From a virus: a stretch of 51,459 bases of DNA. Below the pieces are notes generated by a model, which saw only the letters and a list, made by a program, of their open reading frames with translations, did no database searches and was not told the DNA's origin. The position numbers and the translations under genes are program-made. The stretch covers positions 1 through 51,459 of the IMG/VR virus record IMGVR_UViG_3300025585_000057. The stretch is one strand, 5' to 3'. Positions 8,535-15,139 of the stretch are shown here, piece after piece. How positions within the stretch are numbered: position 1 is the stretch's first letter; every line of letters begins with the position of its first letter.

Positions 8535-8827
8535 TCATCTACCTCCCCTAACGTAAACAGTACCGCCACTCGGACGTCTTTCCCCATGAGTTCGTTGAGC
8601 TCGGCCACCTGCCCGAGAGAAAGCCTCCCGCCTCTGGGGCGTTTCAGCTCTACGAAACCCTGCCACTTCCCGGGTATTACCACAAACCGGTCCGGGCATC
8701 CCCGCCTTCCGATCCATTTTACTTTCCGTATGAAGCCTTTCCTCTCTTCCACTGCCCGCTTCAGGTACTTCTCGATTACCGCTTCCTTCGCGTTGTCCGT
8801 AACTTTCAAATCCTTCGTACCAGTCAT
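8510..8827 (-). CDS. VRR-NUC domain nuclease
   Basis: 105 residues with the start at 8827, where AAAGGA is well placed; the frame extends further upstream but without a ribosome site and over the neighbouring gene. The sequence AVIEKYLKRAVEE..., VKWIGRRGCPDRFVVIPG and FVELKRP is the catalytic core of stand-alone VRR-NUC proteins (PD-(D/E)xK superfamily): E of helix 1, then the D and ExK. The C-terminal part (VAELNELMGKDVRVAVLFTLGEVDEWL) completes the fold. Probably a structure-specific or Holliday-junction nuclease acting with the SNF2 helicase. A second frame runs through the same DNA (see the Rmf/CrpP-like entry). Confidence 0.85.
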   Translation of the reverse strand: MTGTKDLKVTDNAKEAVIEKYLKRAVEERKGFIRKVKWIGRRGCPDRFVVIPGKWQGFVELKRPRGGRLSLGQVAELNELMGKDVRVAVLFTLGEVDEWLRAIGA

Positions 8828-8936
8828 AGCACATATCCTTTTGTTGTTTGTTTTCCTTGACACCCTCGTATGGGTTGTCCCAAATGCGGCGGCCTTCCTT
8901 GGCCGCCTGTCGCCCTTCGGCAAAAGCCCCTCTCAT
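8535..8936 (-). CDS. Rmf/CrpP-like small protein, long frame overlapping the VRR-NUC gene
   Basis: 133 codons starting at an ATGA overlap with the upstream gene, so coupled translation is likely. Residues 2-46 (AFAEGRQAAKEGRR..DNPY, then W-x-x-GF) match the pattern of ribosome modulation factor and CrpP-like proteins: G..A...G, an NPY or CPY turn, and a final W..G. Those proteins are 50-70 residues; here the frame runs on for some 87 residues, all but the first of them out of frame over the nuclease gene, and that part is low-complexity Arg/Gly/Glu-rich as expected of an antisignal frame. Either a true overlapping gene or an indel-extended Rmf-like gene. Function in ribosome binding is inferred from the motif. 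Confidence 0.5.
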   Translation of the reverse strand: MRGAFAEGRQAAKEGRRIWDNPYEGVKENKQQKDMCYDWYEGFESYGQREGSGNREVPEAGSGREERLHTESKMDRKAGMPGPVCGNTREVAGFRRAETPQRREAFSRAGGRAQRTHGERRPSGGTVYVRGGR

Positions 8937-9460
8937 TGTACCGTACCACTATGCGGTGAAAAGGACCCTCCGTTACGCAGATCTTCCTCCGTTAGGTTCA
9001 CCTCGATAGGATCCCCGAGCCACCGGTGAAAGTACTGCGGCAACTCAGGTGGCCTAGGACCCGGCTCCCACATAGCAGTACCAATCCCGTACCCGCCATT
9101 CATCTCAAAGATATAAAACTGCGTTACGAAGTGAAGTGGTAGGGTCCGCAGGTCCTCTACCTCTTCTTCAACCTGATCCTTATCTGCCTCCTGTTGTGCG
9201 ATGTACTGGCGTATCACTTCGAAGTTATCTTCGAGTACTTTATGAACTTCTTGTCTCCTCTTCAGATGTTGTTGCACCGCCTCTTTCAGCGTCGTAACGG
9301 CGTCCGAGTAGTTGAGAGTGAAAGACCGATGTGCCGTGCATGTAACGACGATCCCAGACTCCAGGTGCACAATTTCTACCCCCTCCCATTTTCCGAAATC
9401 ATTGAGAATGTTCGCGGAGTACGCATCTTTTTCTTTGGTATGGAATAAACTGATTAACAT
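8933..9460 (-). CDS. Hypothetical protein with coiled-coil centre
   Basis: 175 residues. The N-terminal 55 residues look beta-rich, the middle (about 60-110, LKEAVQQHLKRRQEVHKVLEDNFEVIRQYIAQQEADKDQVEEEVEDL) is a long charged helix, and the C-terminal part is Pro- and aromatic-rich (WEPGPRPPELPQYFHRWLGD). A ribosome site GGAGAA precedes the start. Lies between the DNA polymerase and the Rmf-like frame. No family recognised. Confidence 0.7.
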   Translation of the reverse strand: MLISLFHTKEKDAYSANILNDFGKWEGVEIVHLESGIVVTCTAHRSFTLNYSDAVTTLKEAVQQHLKRRQEVHKVLEDNFEVIRQYIAQQEADKDQVEEEVEDLRTLPLHFVTQFYIFEMNGGYGIGTAMWEPGPRPPELPQYFHRWLGDPIEVNLTEEDLRNGGSFSPHSGTVQ

Positions 9461-9477
9461 TTTTCCTTCTCCTAAAA

Positions 9478-11544
9478 TTATTTACGATACCGAAGCATCG
9501 TTTCCCCTGCTGCTGCTAGCGGTAGGCCAACAGACCAGTTACGAGGTTCTGACATTATTTCAGAAAGCCCCTCGGCTGTCAACTCCCGTCTGGACTCACA
9601 AACTAATTCATCGTGAACCCTTATCAATACCTGGTATCCAGCCTCTTCTGCGTGCGGCATTGCGTGGAACAGAACATCCCGAGCACCGGCCTGACAGATA
9701 TTCTCAAACAACTTCCCCCCGTGGGTATCGATACGGGTCCACTTCCGTGTGAACTGATTGACGCCCATATAACTGATCTTCCCTTCCGTGTCGATCCTCG
9801 GCGACGGGTAGCACAGATACCGGCCCGATTGCAGGCGTATGCGCAGCCAAGCGCCCTTGCGGTCTACGATCAGCCCTCGCACGTTCACGGTCGTCTGACG
9901 TCCTATCGCAACGCGGCAGGCGTTCTCAAGTTCCGCCCATAGGCTAGTGATAGCCGGGTGTGCTTCGCGCCATAGGCGTTTCAATACGTCACACGTCAGA
10001 AAGGCTTTGTCCGACAGGCCGTACCGATTCATTTTTTTCTTCTCAGCAAACGCCAAGAATTTCTTGGCCTCGTTCACTGTAGCCACCGGTAGGGTGTCGT
10101 AGATGTTCGACGCCAGATCCTCGACGCTGAACCCATAGGTAGCGGCCCCTGTTACGAACGCACCGACACCGCCTTGGTACTGCAACATCAATTCCTGAAC
10201 CTTACCGATCTGCCGTTGGTCCTTGGTGACGGTATCGGGTTCGACCCGGAACGATCTCGCGTAGGCTAATATGTACAGATCAGGTCCTAGCCCCGCGTCG
10301 AAATCGCGGAACGCCTGGAGCTTCCACTCCTCCCCGGCGGTCCATGCGGCGTAACGGCCTTCGATGTTCGAAAGATCCGATACATTCAATACCTTCCCGG
10401 CAGTTGGTACCAGCACGCCTCGCACGCACGATACCGCGAGCAGCATTGGGTCTTCGAAGAAATAATCCCGAACCGGCAAGCGCTCTTTGATACACTCCGC
10501 CCCGAAGTCTATTTCAGAGGCGGACAACAGCCCGCGACTCGGTAGGTTCTGCGGTTGGAACGTTCTACCAGCGTCACGCCCGGTTCGTTGTGCACCGCAA
10601 AACTGTAGTGTACCCCGGCAGCGCCCGTCGTCGTTAACTGCACGTGCCAATGCCTTATACTTACTTGTTGATGTAGAGGTCGCAGCGAGTCTGATACGCA
10701 CCAGTTCACGCACCTCGGCGGGCATGTTCTCGTCGTCAAGGGCCCGCTTCAGGGTATCTTTCTGTAGATCCTTGAAATGCCATCCATGCGCCTCAAATAT
10801 GTACGCCAACAACAGATCGCGTTTCGTGGCGCTTGATACCTCGTTGTTTGTTTGTTCTTGAATTTGTTGTTTCAGCAGGCGCTGCTCATCGTTAACCATT
10901 TGTATCGCGCCCTCGATCAGCTCCTGATCGGTATTGAAACCGTGATCGTTTATGCGCTGATCCAGGAACCAGAAATTCAGTTCGTCCGTATTGTTCGGGT
11001 AGTTCCATTTCGGCATTTTATTATGAAGTGCTCGCGTCGCCTCCACGTCACGGATCGCATACTCGCAGAATCGTTTCCATTCCTCCGGATGCGTCTCATG
11101 CGTGGCACGGCGAATCTTCACGTTTACCGGGCGAGGTTTGCAAAATAGATGGATAAGCTTCGATCCGTCTTTCATCTTCGCTTCTTCGGGGTTCAGGTTG
11201 AAGATCGTCCCGAGGGTGCCCATACTACCTGGCAGGCCGTGTGCAAGAGCCTGCACCATCGTGTCACGCCATCGCTTTATGGGAGCCGTTAACCCAAGAG
11301 CGTACCGGAGTACGGTACGGTCGAACATTGTATTATGCCCCCAGATCTCAACATCCGCGCTATAGATGAAGGCGTCGAGGAATTCTTGGTGGGTTTCGTC
11401 GCCTTTTGTATAATCAACCAGTTTCACTGGGCCATCATCAATCGCGTATGTGAGTATCATCACCTCGCAATCCTCCGCGTATCGGTAAGTTCCGTGTGCT
11501 ATTGGTGTCTCTGAATATGTTTCTGTGTCAAACCATAGTTTCAT
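9478..11544 (-). CDS. DNA polymerase, family A, with 3'-5' exonuclease domain
   Basis: 688 residues. Proofreading exonuclease at the N-terminus: FDTETY (Exo I, about 5-10), WGHNTMFDRTVL (Exo II, about 93-104) and a YAIRDVEAT Exo III-like segment near 165. Polymerase motifs follow: motif A VSDLSNIEGRYAAW (about 385-400), where DLSNIE stands in the place of the usual DYSQIE; motif B RQIGKVQELMLQYQGGVGAF (about 445); motif C VHDELVCE (about 640) with the catalytic Asp. There is no 5'-3' exonuclease, as in other phage family A replicases. GGAGG lies before the start, and a strong terminator sits just upstream. Confidence 0.95.
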   Translation of the reverse strand: MKLWFDTETYSETPIAHGTYRYAEDCEVMILTYAIDDGPVKLVDYTKGDETHQEFLDAFIYSADVEIWGHNTMFDRTVLRYALGLTAPIKRWRDTMVQALAHGLPGSMGTLGTIFNLNPEEAKMKDGSKLIHLFCKPRPVNVKIRRATHETHPEEWKRFCEYAIRDVEATRALHNKMPKWNYPNNTDELNFWFLDQRINDHGFNTDQELIEGAIQMVNDEQRLLKQQIQEQTNNEVSSATKRDLLLAYIFEAHGWHFKDLQKDTLKRALDDENMPAEVRELVRIRLAATSTSTSKYKALARAVNDDGRCRGTLQFCGAQRTGRDAGRTFQPQNLPSRGLLSASEIDFGAECIKERLPVRDYFFEDPMLLAVSCVRGVLVPTAGKVLNVSDLSNIEGRYAAWTAGEEWKLQAFRDFDAGLGPDLYILAYARSFRVEPDTVTKDQRQIGKVQELMLQYQGGVGAFVTGAATYGFSVEDLASNIYDTLPVATVNEAKKFLAFAEKKKMNRYGLSDKAFLTCDVLKRLWREAHPAITSLWAELENACRVAIGRQTTVNVRGLIVDRKGAWLRIRLQSGRYLCYPSPRIDTEGKISYMGVNQFTRKWTRIDTHGGKLFENICQAGARDVLFHAMPHAEEAGYQVLIRVHDELVCESRRELTAEGLSEIMSEPRNWSVGLPLAAAGETMLRYRK

Positions 11545-11557
11545 AAATGCCTCCGGT

Positions 11558-11590
11558 AAAAAAAAGGGGGAGGAGCCTAAGCCCCCCCCC
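11558..11590 (-). terminator. Rho-independent terminator between SSB and polymerase genes
   Basis: On the minus strand a run of nine to ten G, a 10-base loop (TTAGGCTCCT), CCCCC and eight T form a terminator-type hairpin immediately upstream of the polymerase start codon. As no obvious promoter lies between it and the polymerase, it probably acts as an attenuator that lowers polymerase expression relative to the upstream SSB and nuclease genes. Confidence 0.65.
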
Positions 11591-11744
11591 GTACCTCTCT
11601 ACCTTTCCCGTGTTTAGTCAGTAGATCGCCGGGTTTGCGTAAGCTGCAGCGTGATTTGTGGGGCCACTGCAGGTGAACGAGGTAGAGTATCCGCGTTCCT
11701 GGTACTCGGGAACCCTGGAGATGCGACCGCCCCTGTCATATTAG
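11591..11744 (-). other. Spacer between SSB and polymerase genes with a doubtful 41-codon frame
   Basis: 154 bases with no good gene. A minus-strand frame at 11739-11614 has an ATG and 41 codons but no ribosome site and no recognisable composition. CTGCAG is found twice about 30 bases apart. I see no strong promoter for the polymerase here. Confidence 0.3.
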
Positions 11745-12329
11745 TTATGCATCCTGGAAGAAGTCGTCTTCCTCATCGGTTCCTTCAGAGAGATCGTCGA
11801 AATCACCATCGGCTACTCTAGCCGGTGCGGTAGTAAACGCCTCGCCATCTTGTGCGAACTGGACCGCGATTAATGTCGCGCGAATTCCCTGGTATGTTTT
11901 AGTCTGTATCCACAGATCCACGGTTGCGTTAACGTAGCAGCCTGGGTATGGGCGTCCATCTTTGGACGTCAGACGTACCTCTGGGTTGCGGTCGACGACC
12001 ATAGGAGCCCCGGAAGCTTCTCCACGGTGGCATCCCAGAACCATGTGTCCCTCGAACGATTCGTCTGAGCTGTCGCGCATATCACCGTCGGTATAGCAGC
12101 ATTTCTGATTCGAGGCCGACCAGGCCTTGATAGCCGCCTCGGCTTTCTTGCCCATCTTCTCTACTGCGAGATCGCTGATAGCCTTGGATAGTTCCTTATC
12201 TAGTGCGCTACCTTTCGGGATTAAGAACGTGGCGCTGTATCGTGGGTTGGAGTTTTCTTCGCCGTTGAATTTAACGGCTTCGAATAAATCTTCGTATTTC
12301 AATCTTACGTTCTTCAGTTTAATTTTCAT
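11745..12329 (-). CDS. Single-stranded DNA-binding protein, DUF2815 type
   Basis: 194 residues. KIKLKNVRLKYEDLFEA..., NPRYSATFLIPKGS, YPGCYVNATVDLW and GIRATLIAVQFAQDGEAF follow the pattern of phage DUF2815 proteins, which have an OB-like fold and bind ssDNA. The C-terminus is strongly acidic (DGDFDDLSEGTDEEDDFFQDA), like the protein-interaction tail of SSBs and of T7 gp2.5. GAGGA precedes the start. In many phages this gene is next to a DUF2800 nuclease and a family A polymerase, as here, so it is the replication SSB. Confidence 0.88.
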   Translation of the reverse strand: MKIKLKNVRLKYEDLFEAVKFNGEENSNPRYSATFLIPKGSALDKELSKAISDLAVEKMGKKAEAAIKAWSASNQKCCYTDGDMRDSSDESFEGHMVLGCHRGEASGAPMVVDRNPEVRLTSKDGRPYPGCYVNATVDLWIQTKTYQGIRATLIAVQFAQDGEAFTTAPARVADGDFDDLSEGTDEEDDFFQDA

Positions 12330-12345
12330 TTCTAGGTCCTCTATC

Positions 12346-13578
12346 TCATTTCTCTAAATTGTCGAAATCGCTCGACGGACTTACCTCTACCGCCGTTCGT
12401 TTATCCGACTCTGGTACTACAGTCAACTTCGCTGCCTCGCGTGTGATGTACCCTTCAACCTCGGACATCGACACTTTCGGCATCTTCAGTTTATCAACAT
12501 CCGCCGGTGAGATCAACTGCTGTTTGTATATCTCACGAACGGACAACCCTGCTAACTGAAGCGCTGCTGCGGCGCGTGCTTCATCGTTCCACTTGCGGTT
12601 GCCCTGACGACCGTAGACAGCCTTGAACCCAGGCACCTTCTCACCGTCCAGTACCTTACTCGTCACCAACGCTTCAACTGCATCGAAATACCCTCGGGCA
12701 ACCGGTATCTTCGCGGCGATCTCACTCAGCCGCTTGTTATCCATCCGCCCTTCAGCAGCTACTGACGCCTCCTCCGTAACAGCTAGGGCGTACTTCTGTA
12801 ATGCGGGACATGTGGCTCTCGCGTTGCAGAAATTGTCGATGCAATGCCCCCCAGCTTCCAAATACAGATCCAGGTTCGCCACCTCGAAATCTTGTACCAG
12901 ACTCAAAGCTACCGCGGCTTTGATCTTCACTAACTCACCGAACTCTAGGAGCTCCTCTATCGTGAGGACCCATTCCGGATGGTGGTTGAGTCGTGGTTGG
13001 TGAATCACTAGGCGAACGGTTTTGATCTCGCCGAACATCTGATACACCTCCCAAGCCGCAAGAGCATACAGCATTAACTGTTTGTTCTTCTCGGCCTCGA
13101 CTACCACTCCACGCCCATATTTCAGGTCGTGTACCTGCAGCTCGTCACCGACCAGGATAACCACATCGGCGGTGCCGAAGGCGTCCTCCTCCCCCGTCCA
13201 GGTCGTGAGCGGTAGACGTTGCTCAGAATCTATTACCGCTGCACCACCCGCTGCGTACTCTTGTATCACGTTGAACGTCCGCGTGATGTTATCGACCATT
13301 TCCATGTCTACCGTGAAGGTACGACGGTTGCCGGTATCCTCTAACTTCTTATTGGTCCAAGAAGCCTCACCGTTGATAACCTCAATAAACTCTCGGGCAT
13401 TAACCACTGGCGGCTCGTTTTTGTTGATACATTCTGACAACAGGAAATGCGCCGCCGTACCCTCATCCGCATACGCAGATGAACTGCTCGCTACCTTCGG
13501 CTCCAACACCACGGAGCCGGGGCAGTTCATCCACTTCTCGGCTTTTGATGGCCCGAGTAGGGCGTGTTTATTACTCAT
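12346..13578 (-). CDS. DUF2800 RecB/Cas4-like PD-(D/E)xK nuclease
   Basis: 410 residues. N-terminal WMNCPGSV and GTAAHFLLSEC (about 16-50), catalytic region FGTADVVILVGDELQVHDLKYGRG (about 131-154, with the D and the D-x-K), a QLMLYALAAW helix (about 165), and a C-terminal cysteine group CIDNFCNARATC (about 245-257) which with another Cys could hold an iron-sulphur cluster as in Cas4 and AddB. Likely an exonuclease for recombination or end processing together with the DUF2815 SSB. Start overlaps the upstream stop by 4 bases. Confidence 0.87.
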   Translation of the reverse strand: MSNKHALLGPSKAEKWMNCPGSVVLEPKVASSSSAYADEGTAAHFLLSECINKNEPPVVNAREFIEVINGEASWTNKKLEDTGNRRTFTVDMEMVDNITRTFNVIQEYAAGGAAVIDSEQRLPLTTWTGEEDAFGTADVVILVGDELQVHDLKYGRGVVVEAEKNKQLMLYALAAWEVYQMFGEIKTVRLVIHQPRLNHHPEWVLTIEELLEFGELVKIKAAVALSLVQDFEVANLDLYLEAGGHCIDNFCNARATCPALQKYALAVTEEASVAAEGRMDNKRLSEIAAKIPVARGYFDAVEALVTSKVLDGEKVPGFKAVYGRQGNRKWNDEARAAAALQLAGLSVREIYKQQLISPADVDKLKMPKVSMSEVEGYITREAAKLTVVPESDKRTAVEVSPSSDFDNLEK

Positions 13579-14138
13579 GCTAAACCCTCTTTCGTGAGTA
13601 CGACATGCACGGCATCGTAGAACGCCTCGTACTGCTCGCTCTTCAACGTGGTCTCGTCGAGCACTTTTACACCAGTGCCGCAGAACTTGCCAAGCAGATC
13701 CATCCCGAGTTCACGAGCCTTCAACGCCCCGTGTTGCTTGCTGCCTCTGATAGTGTTCAGGGCGTCATAGAAATACGAGCGAACCTCGGAGAACTTCAAC
13801 TTGCCCTTGGCCTGTTGTTTAACCGGTTCTGCAACTGGTTCTGCAACTGGTTCTGCAACTGGTTCTGCAACTGGTTCTGCAACTGGCGTGGGGACCGGGG
13901 CGGTATCGGCCTCCGCCGGTAAGGATACGCCCGCGGCTAACTCTGCGATCTTCTTCGCCGCTTTCTTCTTTGTGTCCCCTTTAACTGCCGGGGGGTCCAC
14001 TTGTGCCGTTAATACCTTTAAGGCCCCTGCGATCTCATAGAGGCTCGTGGAGATATCACTAAGATACTCCGCCACATTCAACCTCTCCTCTACTCTGTTT
14101 AGCGAGCTCACTAACTCATCCAATTTATCCTCAAGCAT
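13575..14138 (-). CDS. Hypothetical protein with VAEP tandem repeats
   Basis: 187 residues in three parts: a helical N-terminus with coiled-coil character (1-45), a Lys/Ala then Pro-rich linker containing five perfect V-A-E-P repeats (about 85-104), and a compact helical C-terminus (KLKFSEVRSYFYDALNTIRGSK..., about 112-187). The linker is encoded by five identical 12-base units. The architecture suggests two small domains joined by a stiff extendable spacer. A good GGGAGAAGGA precedes the start. No family recognised; its place between nuclease and unknown early genes suggests a replication accessory role. Confidence 0.7.
   Translation of the reverse strand: MLEDKLDELVSSLNRVEERLNVAEYLSDISTSLYEIAGALKVLTAQVDPPAVKGDTKKKAAKKIAELAAGVSLPAEADTAPVPTPVAEPVAEPVAEPVAEPVAEPVKQQAKGKLKFSEVRSYFYDALNTIRGSKQHGALKARELGMDLLGKFCGTGVKVLDETTLKSEQYEAFYDAVHVVLTKEGLA
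13825..13884 (-). repeat. Five perfect 12-base tandem repeats (VAEP linker)
   Basis: Plus-strand unit GGTTCTGCAACT is repeated five times without a mismatch inside the gene at 13575-14138. Because the unit is 4 codons long, slippage changes linker length without breaking the frame. Confidence 0.95.
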
Positions 14139-14457
14139 GTCCTTCTCCCTCGTAATTTGTTTCGTTCTTATTGAATATGCCTCTCAATTTCCGTGCTAGC
14201 GCTGATTCCAGTACCGTCGGGAACTGTACGCCTTCGAGCAACACCAGCAGTTCTTCTAGGTCCCTAGTCTCAAGTGCTTTTATGCGATCTTCCCGTTCTG
14301 CGTTCGCCCTGTTAACGGCGGCCTGATAGTTCTTGTCGAAAGGGTTGACCTTGCCCTCTCGGGCCTTTTCCGCCTCAGCCAATATCTTCTCAGCAGCGCC
14401 GGGTGCGTTATGTGCGGCCAACTCGTTTAATTCTCTGATTTTCTCTAATCCGTGCAT
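14131..14457 (-). CDS. Hypothetical early protein
   Basis: 108 residues, almost entirely helical and charged (EKIRELNELAAHNAPGAAEKILAEAEKAREGK, NRANAEREDRIKALETRDLEELLVLL). No metal site, no membrane segment and no known motif. Overlaps the next gene by 8 bases and is part of the same operon. Function unknown. Confidence 0.65.
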   Translation of the reverse strand: MHGLEKIRELNELAAHNAPGAAEKILAEAEKAREGKVNPFDKNYQAAVNRANAEREDRIKALETRDLEELLVLLEGVQFPTVLESALARKLRGIFNKNETNYEGEGHA

Positions 14458-14467
14458 TTTAATACTC

Positions 14468-14704
14468 CTATTCGTGTTTGGTTCTGGTGTCAGTTATATA
14501 CAATCGATGGTATGTACTACGTTTCGGGGAGTAATACCCCTTTCCTTCAGCAGCTAAGTGTATCACCTGCGCGAGTCTCTCGCGCAATTCATCCGCATTT
14601 AGATCGACCAGACGAATAGCTTCATACCCTGGTTGATGTAAAACCAGTTCATCTACCTCTGGTATTGGGTTTGATCTTGATATTTCGAATCCGAATATTC
14701 TCAT
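14468..14704 (-). CDS. Hypothetical early protein, first gene of the minus operon
   Basis: 78 residues from ATG 14704, chosen because GGAG lies six bases upstream; a TTG four codons earlier is less likely because it would use that very GGAG as coding sequence. Contains LVLHQPGYEAIRLVDLNADELRERLAQVIHLAAEGKGYYSP. No family recognised. As the promoter-proximal gene it is among the first expressed on this strand. Confidence 0.65.
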   Translation of the reverse strand: MRIFGFEISRSNPIPEVDELVLHQPGYEAIRLVDLNADELRERLAQVIHLAAEGKGYYSPKRSTYHRLYITDTRTKHE

Positions 14705-14746
14705 TTCTATCTCCAAAAATTTAGTTAATTGAAAACAACAAAACGG

Positions 14747-14775
14747 ATGATCCTCTCATTTCGGTTCGCTGTCAA
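14747..14775 (-). promoter_or_regulatory. Putative promoter of the minus-strand early operon
   Basis: Reading the minus strand, TTGACA (14775-14770) is followed after 17 bases by GATCAT (14752-14747, four of six consensus). The -35 box overlaps the left half of the inverted repeat TTCGCTGT/ACAGCGAA, so a protein bound there would block it. Confidence 0.5.
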
Positions 14776-14800
14776 ATGTTTTTTTTCTATATACAGCGAA
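14765..14800. promoter_or_regulatory. Inverted-repeat operator in the divergent control region
   Basis: TTCGCTGT (14765-14772) and ACAGCGAA (14793-14800) are perfect complementary half-sites, centres about 28 bases apart, in the 138-base gap between the two divergent early operons. One half overlaps the minus-strand -35 and the other the -35 region of the plus-strand promoter. Likely site for the regulator encoded at 14843. Confidence 0.6.
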
Positions 14801-14816
14801 TAGTTTTATGGTAGTC

Positions 14817-14822
14817 TATAAA
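14817..14822 (+). promoter_or_regulatory. Putative -10 box of the plus-strand early promoter
   Basis: TATAAA 20-odd bases before the start of the regulator gene, five of six matches to the sigma70 consensus; 17 bases upstream lies the operator half-site rather than a good -35 box, suggesting an activator-dependent or repressed promoter. Confidence 0.45.
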
Positions 14823-14842
14823 AAAGACACAGAGGAGCAACA

Positions 14843-15136
14843 ATGATACCTGACTATTACGACGAGGATAATATGCCGGAGAAGTACCAGAAAATCAGCC
14901 AGTGGATGCGAGCGGCAACTAGACAAGAGCGCGATATTGTTTGTTCAATGACTGGTACGACGAAAAACTACATATACCAGTTAGCCGGGGGGCATCGAAC
15001 AAACCCGTCCCTACGTTTAGCAGTGTCTTTAGTGAAGGCCATGAACAAAGTTCGTGAGCAGCGTATGTTGCCGGGGGAGCCCGATGCCCGCTGCGCACTG
15101 CCACGTATACACTTGGAAGATTTTATCCGGGACTAA
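14843..15136 (+). CDS. Cro/YdaS-like helix-turn-helix regulator
   Basis: 97 residues, ATG after GAGGAG. The helix-turn-helix is about 34-63: RQERDIVCSMTGTTKNYIYQ then LAGGHRTNPSLRLAVSLVKAM, the pattern of phage Cro/YdaS proteins (helix, TTxNYxYQLAGGHR recognition helix, and a capping helix). First gene on the plus side of a divergent region with an inverted-repeat operator, so it probably regulates both promoters. Whether repressor, Cro or antirepressor cannot be told. Next gene starts four bases after its stop. Confidence 0.8.
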   Translation: MIPDYYDEDNMPEKYQKISQWMRAATRQERDIVCSMTGTTKNYIYQLAGGHRTNPSLRLAVSLVKAMNKVREQRMLPGEPDARCALPRIHLEDFIRD

Positions 15137-15139
15137 ACC

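Noticed and set aside
8828-8923. Upstream extension of the VRR-NUC frame
   Set aside because: No ribosome site; the internal ATG at 8827 has AAAGGA and gives the usual family length.
11614-11739. 41-codon minus-strand frame between SSB and polymerase
   Set aside because: No ribosome site and no protein-like pattern; kept only as part of a spacer description.
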